This document shows, piece after piece, positions 18,863 to 27,416 of a stretch of DNA of 64,000 nucleotides. Positions within the stretch are counted from its first letter, which is position 1; every line of letters begins with the position of its first letter. The notes under the pieces are model-generated. The model saw only the letters and a list, made by a program, of their open reading frames with translations. It was not told the origin of the DNA and ran no database searches. The stretch comes from Sphingobium soli (lineage in GTDB: Bacteria > Pseudomonadota > Alphaproteobacteria > Sphingomonadales > Sphingomonadaceae): contig NZ_JAJGNP010000014.1 in NCBI RefSeq assembly GCF_020782245.1, positions 1 to 64,000 on the forward strand. The letters are read 5' to 3'. A program made the position numbers and the translations under genes.

Positions 18863-19381
18863 CGCCGCCAAGGTGTCCGGCATGATCGTGTAGACTGCCT
18901 CGCGCTGGGCGCCGCGATTTTGATGATCCACCCGATAGCCCTGATAGTGGCGTCGCAGGAGGCCGCCCCGACATAGATCCGACACTGCGCGGCTGACATT
19001 GCAGCGGCCCGATTGGCGAACCCGCTCACGGACCCTTTCTTCAATGACACGGTCAGCCTGTGTCGGATCGGCCGGTAGTTCGTCAGCCTGCTCAAGTGCC
19101 GACCGCACGGTTTCGATCGTCGAACGGCGCCAGGGTGTACGCTGCGCGATCGGAGCCAGCGCATCGCACAGCCAGTCGCGGACAGGCACGGCGTCGCCGT
19201 TCACCATCACGCTCGGTCCAGCCCTGCCCTTTTCGTCAGCGACTTCCTCCAGGAGCTGGAGGAGCATGTAGGAGAATTTTGGCCGCGGCGAAGCTGCGGC
19301 GATCGCCGCCAAAAGCCCCGGCGTGTCCATCCCTCGCGCGGGTTCGACGGATGCTTCGAATAGGTCTGCCTGATGGAACAT
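18848..19381 (-). CDS. Hypothetical protein, winged-helix-like C-terminus possible
   Basis: 177 residues, polar and largely helical. The C-terminal third (SGRCNVSRAVSDLCRGGLLRR, then HYQGYRVDH) looks like a winged-helix repeat with a basic wing, so DNA binding is possible. Transcribed away from the imu operon, with which it shares the upstream region holding the LexA box. I do not recognise the family; a link to SOS regulation would be inference from position only. Confidence 0.6.
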   Translation of the reverse strand: MFHQADLFEASVEPARGMDTPGLLAAIAAASPRPKFSYMLLQLLEEVADEKGRAGPSVMVNGDAVPVRDWLCDALAPIAQRTPWRRSTIETVRSALEQADELPADPTQADRVIEERVRERVRQSGRCNVSRAVSDLCRGGLLRRHYQGYRVDHQNRGAQREAVYTIMPDTLAALRRR

Positions 19382-19509
19382 AGCATGAATCTACTATGCA
19401 CTTTGGTGGATGTGAATCCCACAAAGGACCGAAGGCGCTTTTTTTCTGGCGGATTCCACAGGCTTCGGAAGCGGTGCATTTGAGCTGCTTGACTCATCGC
19501 CGGGAACAG

Positions 19510-19524
19510 GAACAAATAAGGAAC
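19510..19524. promoter_or_regulatory. LexA box upstream of imuA
   Basis: GAAC at 19510-19513, seven bases, GAAC at 19521-19524. This is the alphaproteobacterial LexA operator (GAAC-N7-GAAC, the reverse complement of GTTC-N7-GTTC), 31 nt before the imuA ATG. An extra GAAC sits at 19504-19507. It predicts SOS induction of the imu operon. Confidence 0.82.
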
Positions 19525-19555
19525 GAATCAACGAGTCCCGAGTCTCCTGAATGCC

Positions 19556-20287
19556 ATGCGTCAATCAACCGTCCTTGAAGATTTGCGAGCGCGCATCGCG
19601 CGTATCGAGGGCGTAGGCGTTCAGCGCGAAGCGATCCCGTTCGGCATCGACGAACTGGATCAGCGATTGCCGGGCGGAGGCATTGCTGCAGGTGCTCTCC
19701 ATGAAATGATGGGCAGTCCCGATCTCGCGGACGAGGCGAGTGCGACGGTCTTTCTGGCGGGAATCCTGGCGCGAATGGAAGGTCCCGTCTTCTGGTGCCT
19801 GCGCTGGCGCGACCTGTTTGCCCCTGCCCTTCATCTCGCCGGTCTTCATCCAGATCGGGTCATCTATGTCGAGGCCGGCAGCGACACCAATGTCCTGCTC
19901 GCGATGGAGGAGTGCCTGCATCACCCTGGCATCGCCGGTGTGGTTGGCGAAGTCGGGAAATATTCGACTACTGCATCGAAGCGCCTGCAATTGGCGGCGG
20001 AAAGCTCGGGTGTAGCGGCCTTCGTGTTTCGTCGCGCGGCGAAGGCCGAACAGGTCGCCGAAGGGACGGCAGCGATGACACGCTGGCGGATCACCGCTTC
20101 ACCAAGCGAAGATCTCGGTCTGCCGAGCCTGGGTCGCCCTCGCTGGCATGTGGATTTGGAACGTGTGCGCGGTGGTAATCCGCACGCCTGGATCGTGGAG
20201 GCGTGCGATGCGACGGGTCGTATCGCTCTTCCTGCCGCACTGGTCGACCGACCGGCTGCGGCGGAAGATCGCAAAATTGTCGCCTGA
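19556..20287 (+). CDS. imuA: ImuA, SOS mutagenesis accessory protein
   Basis: 243 residues of the ImuA (RecA/SulA-like) family, partner of ImuB and DnaE2 in damage-induced mutagenesis. Seen: FGIDELDQRLPGGGIAAGAL near the N-terminus, a degenerate RecA-like P-loop region, and SGVAAFVFRRAA further on. The start at 19556 follows the LexA box. Its end overlaps imuB by 80 nt, as is common for this operon. Confidence 0.88.
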   Translation: MRQSTVLEDLRARIARIEGVGVQREAIPFGIDELDQRLPGGGIAAGALHEMMGSPDLADEASATVFLAGILARMEGPVFWCLRWRDLFAPALHLAGLHPDRVIYVEAGSDTNVLLAMEECLHHPGIAGVVGEVGKYSTTASKRLQLAAESSGVAAFVFRRAAKAEQVAEGTAAMTRWRITASPSEDLGLPSLGRPRWHVDLERVRGGNPHAWIVEACDATGRIALPAALVDRPAAAEDRKIVA

Positions 20288-21764
20288 GTGCCGTGACGGC
20301 CTGGTCCTTGATCTTCCGCTGGTGACCGCGGTGCCCGATCACGGCAGGAAAGTCATTGCTGCCGTCGATGCCGAGGCTAAGGCGCTCGGTGTCCGCGTCG
20401 GCATGACCGTGACGAAGGCCCGAGCGTTTGCCCCTGAATTGCAGGTCGTCGATGCCGACCCGGAGGGCGACCTGCAGGGACTTCGCGATCTCGCGCTATG
20501 GGCGGGCCGCCGATACTCACCCTTCGTATCACCGGATGCGCCCGACGGAATCTGGCTCGACATCACCGGCTGCGCGGGTCTCTTTGGCACCGAGAAGGCG
20601 CTGCTCAAGGATCTCCATCGCCGTGTTGCCGCGTCGGGGCTGGCTCTGCAGATCGCTGTGGCCGACACTGCAGGCTGCGCCCATGCCGTTGCGCGGCATG
20701 TACCCGCCGGCCGGCCGGTCACGATCGAGCCGGGCGGACACCGCACTGCCATTTCCATCCTGCCGATATCGGCGTTGCGATTGCCAGGACGCGAGGTCGA
20801 AGGTTTGCGCAAGCTCGGATTTGAGCGGATCGAACAGCTCATCGGTGCGCCGCGCGGCCCTCTCGCCAAACGGTTCGGCCGCGAATTGCATCGGCGGCTG
20901 GATCAGGCGCTCGGCTTCGTGCCCGAGCCGATCGAGCCGATCTACCCTGAACATCTGCCGCGGGCCCGTCGAGGTTTCATGGAGCCGATCGCGACACCTG
21001 AAGCCTTCGCCCAGGTGATCGGCGATCTCGTTGCCGATGTGGTGGGGCAGCTCACCTGTATCGGCAAGGGTGCTCGCCGATTGGATTGCTATTTCCACCG
21101 TGTGGACGGCCACAATCAGGCGATCCGCATCGGGACCGCAACCGCATCCCGCGACGCAGGCCATCTCGCGAAATTGCTGTGCGCTAAGATCGAGACGGTC
21201 GAGCCAGGGCTTGGCATTGAGGCAATGACCCTCGTGACGCCGCTGGCTGACGCGCTCGCGGCCCAACAGGATGAAGGGTTGGAAAGCCCGCGACGCGGGC
21301 CGAACCTCGCCTCTCTGGTCGATGCGCTCGCCAACCGTTTTGGTCCACGGAGCCTGCATCGGGCGGCACCGCACGCGAGCAGTATGCCTGAGCGCTCGAT
21401 CACCACGATGCCCGCCCTTGCGAAAGATAGCGGCGCCCAGTGGGACGATGACCTCCCTCGCCCCGCCCGCATGTTGGATCGACCCGAGCCAATCGACGTG
21501 GTCGCCCTGCTGCCAGACGATGCCCCTCGCCTCTTCGTGTGGCGTCGAAAGCGCTATCGGGTGACCCGAGGCGATGGTCCGGAACGCTTGCACGGCGAAT
21601 GGTGGCGCGAGAGCGGCAATGAGGCCGACAAGGCGCTGATCGTCCGGGATTATTATCAGGTCGAGACCGAGACAGGCGGTCGGTACTGGCTGTTCCGGCT
21701 CGGTGACGGCGTAAATCCGGCTACGGGCACCATGCGCTGGTTCATCCACGGTGCGTTCGCATGA
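20208..21764 (+). CDS. imuB: ImuB, Y-family polymerase-like protein
   Basis: 518 residues from the ATG at 20208, which starts [19 protein letters not shown], typical of ImuB; the open frame reaches back to 20148 inside imuA. ImuB is a catalytically inactive Y-family homologue that recruits DnaE2 to the β-clamp. Family blocks seen: [20 protein letters not shown] and [17 protein letters not shown]. The C-terminal domain ([15 protein letters not shown]) is also present. The last 4 nt overlap the dnaE2 start. Confidence 0.9.
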   Translation: MRRVVSLFLPHWSTDRLRRKIAKLSPECRDGLVLDLPLVTAVPDHGRKVIAAVDAEAKALGVRVGMTVTKARAFAPELQVVDADPEGDLQGLRDLALWAGRRYSPFVSPDAPDGIWLDITGCAGLFGTEKALLKDLHRRVAASGLALQIAVADTAGCAHAVARHVPAGRPVTIEPGGHRTAISILPISALRLPGREVEGLRKLGFERIEQLIGAPRGPLAKRFGRELHRRLDQALGFVPEPIEPIYPEHLPRARRGFMEPIATPEAFAQVIGDLVADVVGQLTCIGKGARRLDCYFHRVDGHNQAIRIGTATASRDAGHLAKLLCAKIETVEPGLGIEAMTLVTPLADALAAQQDEGLESPRRGPNLASLVDALANRFGPRSLHRAAPHASSMPERSITTMPALAKDSGAQWDDDLPRPARMLDRPEPIDVVALLPDDAPRLFVWRRKRYRVTRGDGPERLHGEWWRESGNEADKALIVRDYYQVETETGGRYWLFRLGDGVNPATGTMRWFIHGAFA

Positions 21765-23811
21765 GCGAGGTCGACGCCAACTATGTCGAGCTGCAGGTTA
21801 CGACGCACTTCAGCTTCCTGAGGGGCGCATCATCCCCCGAGGAGCTGTTCGCCGCGGCCGCATTGCTCGGATTGCCTGCTCTCGGCGTCGTTGATCGAGG
21901 ATCGGTCGCCGGCATCGTCCGGGCCTGGGATGCCGAACGGACCACCGGCGTTCGTGCCATCATCGGATGCAGGATCGATCTGAGCGACGGCACGGCGCTA
22001 CTGCTCTATCCGACGGATCGCGCAGCCTATGGCCGAATGTGCCGACTGCTCAGCATCGGCAAAGAACGCGGCGGCAAGGGAGCCTGTCATCTCGACTGGT
22101 CGGATGTCGAACAATGGAATGACGGGCTCATCGCGATCCTGAGTCCTGACCGGGCAGACGTCGGCACCGAGGCCGCCCTTGCGCGGACGAAACGGATTTT
22201 CGCCGACCGTGCCTATCTGGCTCTGACGATCCGGCGGCGACCGAAAGATGCGATCCGGCTGCGTGATCTCGCGAACCTGGCGGCTGCGGCTCGCGTTCCT
22301 ACGGTCGCGACCAATGACGTGCTCTACCACGCGGCGGAGCGCCACATGCTGCAGGATGTTGTCACTTGCATCCGGGAGAAATGCACGATCGACGAATTGG
22401 GCGCTCGGCGCGAGCGGTTCGCCGATCGGCATCTCAAGACCGGCCAGGAAATGGAGCGGCTGTTCCGTCGCTATCTCAAGGATGCGTCGCCCGTCTCTCG
22501 CACGCTCGAGATCGCAGCGCGGTGCAGTTTCAGCCTTGAGGAGCTCCGTTACCAATATCCGGATGAGATCAATGTGCCCGGCCGGACGCCGCAGGAGGAG
22601 CTGGAGCGGCTGACCTGGGAGAAAGCCCCCGACCGCTATCCCGAGGGGGTCGATGACAAGGTGCGCTCGCAACTGGTGCACGAACTGAAGCTCATCGCGG
22701 ACCTTGAGTATGCGCCCTATTTCCTGACCGTCCATTCCATCGTGACCGAAGCGCGGCGGCGCGAGATTATCTGCCAGGGACGTGGGTCGGCCGCGAACAG
22801 TGCCGTTTGCTACGTGCTGGGCATCACCTCGATCGATCCGGTGCGCTCGGAATTGCTGTTCGAGCGTTTCGTGTCGGCCGAGCGGCGCGAGCCGCCCGAT
22901 ATCGACGTCGATTTCGAGCATGAGCGCCGGGAGGAAGTGATCCAGTGGATTTATGAGACTTATGGGCGGACGCACTCGGCGCTGACGGCCGTCGTGACCC
23001 GCTATCGCGCGCGGGGCGCGGTCCGCGAAGTCGGCAAGGCGCTCGGCCTGAGCGAGGACATGACGGCGGGTCTGGCCGGGTCCGTCTGGGGATGGAGCCA
23101 GGATGGCGTCGAGGAAAAACACGCGGAAGAGCTCAATCTGGACCTCGCCGACCGGCGCCTGGTGCTGACCCTGGAATTGGCCCGTCAGCTCATCAATACG
23201 CCGCGCCATTTGTCGCAGCATCCTGGCGGATTCGTGCTGACGCGCGATCGGCTTGACGAACTGGTGCCCATCGAGCCGGCTGCGATGGAAGATCGACAGG
23301 TGATCGAATGGGACAAAGACGATATCGATCTCCTGGGCTTCATGAAGGTCGATGTCCTGGCGCTGGGCATGTTGTCGTGCATGCGGCGGGCGTTCGAGTT
23401 CATGGAGAATGACAAGGGCCTGAAGCTCGATCTCGCGACCATCCCCGCCGAGGATCCGGCGACCTACGCGATGATCCGCAAGGCCGATACCTTGGGTGTC
23501 TTCCAGATCGAGAGCCGCGCACAGATGGCGTCCATTCCGTTGATGGCGCCGCGCACCTTCTATGATCTGGTCATTCAGGTGGCGATCGTGCGCCCCGGGC
23601 CGATCCAGGGCGATATGGTCCACCCTTATCGTCGCCGGCGCAACGGCGAGGAGGCCGTCACCTATCCGACCGAGGAACTGCGGCGCGTGCTCGAGAAGAC
23701 CTTGGGGGTGCCGCTGTTTCAGGAGCAGGCGATGCGCGTGGCCATCGAATGCGCTGGCTTCACACCGAGCGAAGCGGATCTGCTTCGGCGCGCGATGGCG
23801 ACGTTCAAGCT
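21761..23811 (+). pseudogene. dnaE2: dnaE2, error-prone DNA polymerase, 3' part lost to an IS element
   Basis: The 684 codons up to 23811 match DnaE2: N-terminal PHP domain ([17 protein letters not shown]) and palm with catalytic aspartates in PDIDVDF (about residue 380) and [10 protein letters not shown] (about 527). The frame then runs into the IS and stops at 23857 after about 14 foreign residues. Full DnaE2 is roughly 1,050-1,100 residues, so the distal third (remaining fingers, helix-hairpin-helix, OB fold) is gone. The protein is predicted inactive, leaving imuA-imuB without their polymerase on this replicon. The missing 3' end is not found after the IS. Confidence 0.9.
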
Positions 23812-23896
23812 TGTCCGCCGTCAGCGCCAATGGCACAGATTTGAGGTTGTGATGTAAGGAGGATTTGGGCTTCGTCGTAGTGACGAAGGAACGAAG

Positions 23897-24289
23897 ATGA
23901 AGCCCAAATCCTCAAGCGTAAAATCGGCCCGCAAACCCAAGGCGTCGGCCGAACAGGTGGTGAAGGATATCCGGCGCGCGACACGCCGGCATTTCTCGGC
24001 GGAGGACAAGATCCGCGTGGTTCTGGAGGGCTTGCGCGGCGATGACAGCATCGCGGAGCTGTGCCGCAAGGAGGGCATTGCCCAGGGCTTGTATTATACT
24101 TGGTCAAAGGAGTTCATGGAGGCCGGGAAGCGTCGGCTGGCGGGCGACACCGCCCGTGCCGCGACGAGCGGCGAGGTACAGGATCTGCGCCGTGAGGCGC
24201 GTGCCCTGAAGGAGGCCGTCGCCGACCTCACGCTCGAAAACCGGCTGCTGAAAAAAAGCATGATCGCGGATGGGGGAGACCCCGAATGA
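23897..24289 (+). CDS. IS3-family transposase OrfA
   Basis: 130 residues with an N-terminal helix-turn-helix of the transposase_8 type (FSAEDKIRVVLEGLRGDDSI) and a C-terminal leucine-zipper-like coil ending LENRLLKKSM. It binds IS ends. An A7 run near its 3' end (24247-24253, in CTGAAAAAAAGC) is a likely -1 slippage site giving an OrfAB fusion; orfB lies in the -1 frame with no intervening stop. Stop and orfB start overlap (ATGA). Confidence 0.9.
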   Translation: MKPKSSSVKSARKPKASAEQVVKDIRRATRRHFSAEDKIRVVLEGLRGDDSIAELCRKEGIAQGLYYTWSKEFMEAGKRRLAGDTARAATSGEVQDLRREARALKEAVADLTLENRLLKKSMIADGGDPE

Positions 24290-25266
24290 GGTATCCGGGA
24301 TCCGAGAAGCTGGAGATCATCCGCATCGTCGAGCAGTCGCACCTGCCGGCGAAGCGGACCCTCGACCAGTTGGGCGTCGCGCGGCGGACCTTCTACCGAT
24401 GGTATGATCGCTATCTCGAAGGCGGCCCCGAGGCGCTGGAGGATCGTCCTTCCGCGCCGAGCCGGGTCTGGAACCGCCTCCCCGGCGCCATTCAGGACCA
24501 GATCGTCGAGATGGCACTGGAGCAGTCCGATCTGTCGCCCCGCGAACTGGCGGTGCGCTTCACCGATGAGAAGGACTATTTCGTCTCGGAATCAACGGTC
24601 TACCGCCTGCTCAAGGCGCATGACCTGATCACCAGCCCGGCCTTCGTCGTGGTCAAGGCGGCCGACGAGTTCCATCGCAAGACCAGCCGCCCGAACGAGA
24701 TGTGGCAGACCGATTTCACCTACTTCAAGATCATCGGCTGGGGATGGATGTACCTCTCCACCGTGCTCGACGATTTCTCGCGCTACATCATCGCCTGGAA
24801 GCTGTGCACCACGATGCGGGCCGAGGACGTGACCGACACGCTGCAACTCGCGCTCGAAGCCTCAGGCTGCGACCACGCCACCGTCAGGCACAAACCAAAG
24901 CTGCTCAGCGACAACGGACCGAGCTACATCGCCGGCGAACTCGCCGACTGGATCAAAGCCCATGACATGAGCCATGTTCGCGGCGCTCCGCTACATCCCC
25001 AGACCCAGGGCAAGATCGAGCGCTGGCACCAGACCCTGAAAAACCGCATCCTGCTGGAGCACTACTTCCTGCCTGGCGATCTCGAACGGCAGGTCGAGGC
25101 CTTCGTCGAGCATTATAACCATCGCCGCTATCACGAGAGCCTCGACAACGTGACACCGGCCGACGCCTATTTCGGCAGGGCCGCCGCCATTATCGAACGG
25201 AGGAAACGCATCAAGCGAAAGACCATCGAACAGCGACGCTTGCTTCACCGCAAGCTCGCCGCCTAA
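24286..25266 (+). CDS. IS3-family transposase OrfB (DDE)
   Basis: 326 residues. Catalytic triad visible: Asp143 (QTDFTYF), Asp209 (LSDNGPSY) and Glu245 (GKIERWHQ), with 35 residues between the second Asp and the Glu, as in IS3-family integrase-like cores. An N-terminal HTH (RTFYRWYDRY) precedes the core. The reading frame is intact, so the IS may still be active. Confidence 0.93.
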   Translation: MRYPGSEKLEIIRIVEQSHLPAKRTLDQLGVARRTFYRWYDRYLEGGPEALEDRPSAPSRVWNRLPGAIQDQIVEMALEQSDLSPRELAVRFTDEKDYFVSESTVYRLLKAHDLITSPAFVVVKAADEFHRKTSRPNEMWQTDFTYFKIIGWGWMYLSTVLDDFSRYIIAWKLCTTMRAEDVTDTLQLALEASGCDHATVRHKPKLLSDNGPSYIAGELADWIKAHDMSHVRGAPLHPQTQGKIERWHQTLKNRILLEHYFLPGDLERQVEAFVEHYNHRRYHESLDNVTPADAYFGRAAAIIERRKRIKRKTIEQRRLLHRKLAA

Positions 25267-25340
25267 ACATCAACCCCAGACGAGGCCCGATCTCCTCTTC
25301 TCTGCGCAACCATCTGCGCCAAATGTCCCGACGACGGACA

Positions 25341-25784
25341 ATGCAAGAAATGGAAATGGTCGAGGCCCGGTGGGGCTCCAATCCACGCTTCAGCGGCGGG
25401 GCCTCCTTCCGCTTCGTGCGCTCGGAGGGCCAGATCTTCCCCAGCCAGCGCTGTCTGGTGCCCGCCTCGGAATTCCACATGACCGTTAGCGGCGGCAAGC
25501 AGTATCGGGTGCGGCTCGAAGACGGCAATTTCTTCTATCTCGCGGCGATCTGGGAGCCGGCCATGGCAGAGTGGCCCCTGTCCTTCCGGGTCATCACCGT
25601 CGCGGCCAATCCTGAAGTCAGCCACTATCAGGATCGACACGATGCCATCATCCTGCGCCGGCAACGCATGCAATGGCTCGACCACCTGCTCCCAGAGATC
25701 GACCTTCTCGAAACACCGCCGGCCCGCACCTTCATCGTCGAGGAAATAAACGGCGGCCCGAGGCAGAAGAGGCTTGCCGTCTAG
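25341..25784 (+). pseudogene. SRAP-family (YedK/HMCES-like) protein, N-terminus removed at the IS junction
   Basis: The readable product (open from 25323 inside the IS; first host codon 25341) contains ARWGSNPRFSGG, CLVPASEFHM, FFYLAAIWEP and RHDAIILRRQ, typical of SRAP proteins, which crosslink abasic sites in single-stranded DNA. The catalytic N-terminal Met-Cys is absent because the gene begins at the IS boundary. Loss of both its 5' end and the dnaE2 3' end at one IS suggests an IS-linked deletion. Its stop overlaps the convergent neighbour at a CTAG. Confidence 0.75.
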
Positions 25785-27412
25785 TCCGGGATCTGGATTT
25801 CCATCGCCGCCATCTGAGCGATCAGCTCTGCCCTGGTGATCCGAACATCAAAGCGCCATTCAAGGAGCCGCACACCGTGGCGAGCCAGCAGCGCGCGCTT
25901 TTTCTCGTCGCGGAATTGCGTGAGCTTGAACCCCTCTTCGCCGCCGAAGAGCGTCACGGGCGCGTAGTGCTGCTGCCCCTGATACTCGATGGCGAGGCCC
26001 AGCTCCGGCACATGGATATCGACGGACTGCATGCCGAGGAACGCCGGGCGCCATTGATGGACCGCGGAGGGCCATAGGGTTCGAACCAGATCGAGCAGCG
26101 CCACCTCGGACACCCAGCCCCGTCCGATCTCGGGAATCGACCTCTCGCGGCGGAACGCCTCTTCGGCAGCGACCATGGCGGTCGCAAAGAACGCGGATGC
26201 CCCGGTGTCGGCGGCCCCGATGTTGATGGAGAAAATCCGGCCGCGCCGCGCACCGTGGTTCGTGAACTGCGCCATATGACGCCGATAGGCGGCCCAATCC
26301 GAAGCGGGCGGCATGGGCGGTATCATGGTCGACCCGAAATCCGGCCGAAGCCTGATCATTTCCTCCAGGACAGGCGGCTCCAGCGTGAATTGCGCATCGA
26401 GATGGCCCAGGAATGCCTCGAATTCCTCCAGCAGACGCCCCGCAATGAGCGATGATTCCGCATGTTTGCGCGCCAGTACGCGAATATCCTGCGCGCGCAG
26501 CGGCGATCCTGTCAGGAATCTGAGATAGATGACCTCGTCGAACAGAGGCTCACGATCGCGGCCGGGCACCGCCTCGACCAGCGTAAGTGCCTCGTCGAGC
26601 CGATCAGCCTGTGTGAGTTCAAGAACGCGCTGCCAATGCGGATCGGGATCCCAAGGTTCGCCATCGACATCCGGAAGATCACCTGGGAGGCCGGTGCCGT
26701 CAGCGCCACGCCATTGGTCGCCAAGCAGGCGTGCCTGCAATCCGTAACTCCGGGCCCGTTGATTGTCTTCCCATACGCGGGCAGTCGGCAAGGCTGGATC
26801 GAGGGGATTGGGCGTCCAGGACTGACCTTGGGCGATTCCATCGGGCCGCATCACATAGCCGATGTCGAATCCCGCGGCGGCGTAATCAGCCATGGCGAGA
26901 TCGCCGATAGCTTCAACGATGCGCTCGAACAGCCGGACCTGATCCTGACGGACCCCGATCGAGAGCAGGACGCGGCCACGCGCCGAGATCTGCCGGAAGA
27001 TGCCCGGCGCATGGACGGAAAGCTTAACGGCGCGTTGCCGCCGGATCCCCGGCCCTTCGAGGAAGTGAATGCGATGGGTAATGTCGTCGGGGAAGTCGGG
27101 ATAGCTCAACGGCACCGGCTCCACCGCCTTGGGCACCCGCTTCTTGGGCGGCGCCTCCGGTCCATATTCTGTCAGCAGCTCACCGCAGAGCGCCGATAGT
27201 CGAGTGAAATGAACGGCCGTTGCCGAGCCTGCCGCGCGTTTCCCTGCGAGCGTCGCGTAGAGTTTCTGCCACTTTGCCAGGTCCTTTCGATAGAATTCGC
27301 GGGACATCCGGCTGCGCAACGTATCCTCATGGAGCTTGGCTGCCTCACGGAACGCCTGAAGACCGGCATCTCCCTCTTCCGGTGACGGGGGCTTGAGCTC
27401 CACAGCGCGCAC
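25781..27412 (-). CDS. Hypothetical protein with PD-(D/E)XK-like C-terminal domain (candidate defence effector)
   Basis: About 543 residues from the GTG at 27412, just after the stop of the upstream TIR-like gene; the frame also extends 32 codons into that gene (to 27508). The C-terminal ~90 residues contain VDIHVPELGLAIEYQGQQHY, then RDEKKRALLARHGVRLLEW. This resembles Vsr/DUF559-type restriction-endonuclease folds with a D...ExQ variant of the active site. The N-terminal ~400 residues are unrecognised. The two genes are almost surely one operon. A nuclease role is inference. Confidence 0.6.
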   Translation of the reverse strand: MRAVELKPPSPEEGDAGLQAFREAAKLHEDTLRSRMSREFYRKDLAKWQKLYATLAGKRAAGSATAVHFTRLSALCGELLTEYGPEAPPKKRVPKAVEPVPLSYPDFPDDITHRIHFLEGPGIRRQRAVKLSVHAPGIFRQISARGRVLLSIGVRQDQVRLFERIVEAIGDLAMADYAAAGFDIGYVMRPDGIAQGQSWTPNPLDPALPTARVWEDNQRARSYGLQARLLGDQWRGADGTGLPGDLPDVDGEPWDPDPHWQRVLELTQADRLDEALTLVEAVPGRDREPLFDEVIYLRFLTGSPLRAQDIRVLARKHAESSLIAGRLLEEFEAFLGHLDAQFTLEPPVLEEMIRLRPDFGSTMIPPMPPASDWAAYRRHMAQFTNHGARRGRIFSINIGAADTGASAFFATAMVAAEEAFRRERSIPEIGRGWVSEVALLDLVRTLWPSAVHQWRPAFLGMQSVDIHVPELGLAIEYQGQQHYAPVTLFGGEEGFKLTQFRDEKKRALLARHGVRLLEWRFDVRITRAELIAQMAAMEIQIPD

Positions 27413-27416
27413 CCGG

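Larger units (their letters stand above)
23812..25340 (+). mobile_element. IS3-family insertion sequence, 1,529 bp
   Basis: Ends defined by imperfect inverted repeats of about 29 bp. The left end (23812) begins TGTCCGCCGTCAG; the right end, read from 25340 inward, begins TGTCCGTCGTCGG. Both continue to a shared TGGC-N-CAGAT at the same distance. It encodes orfA and orfB with a D-D-(35)-E transposase. Flanks are AAGCT on the left and ATGCA on the right, so no target duplication is present. This points to an adjacent deletion or recombination rather than simple insertion. Confidence 0.85.

Noticed and set aside
23801-25345. Target-site duplication around the IS3-family element
   Set aside because: The bases flanking the two ends (AAGCT and ATGCA) do not match, so a simple insertion with duplication is not supported.
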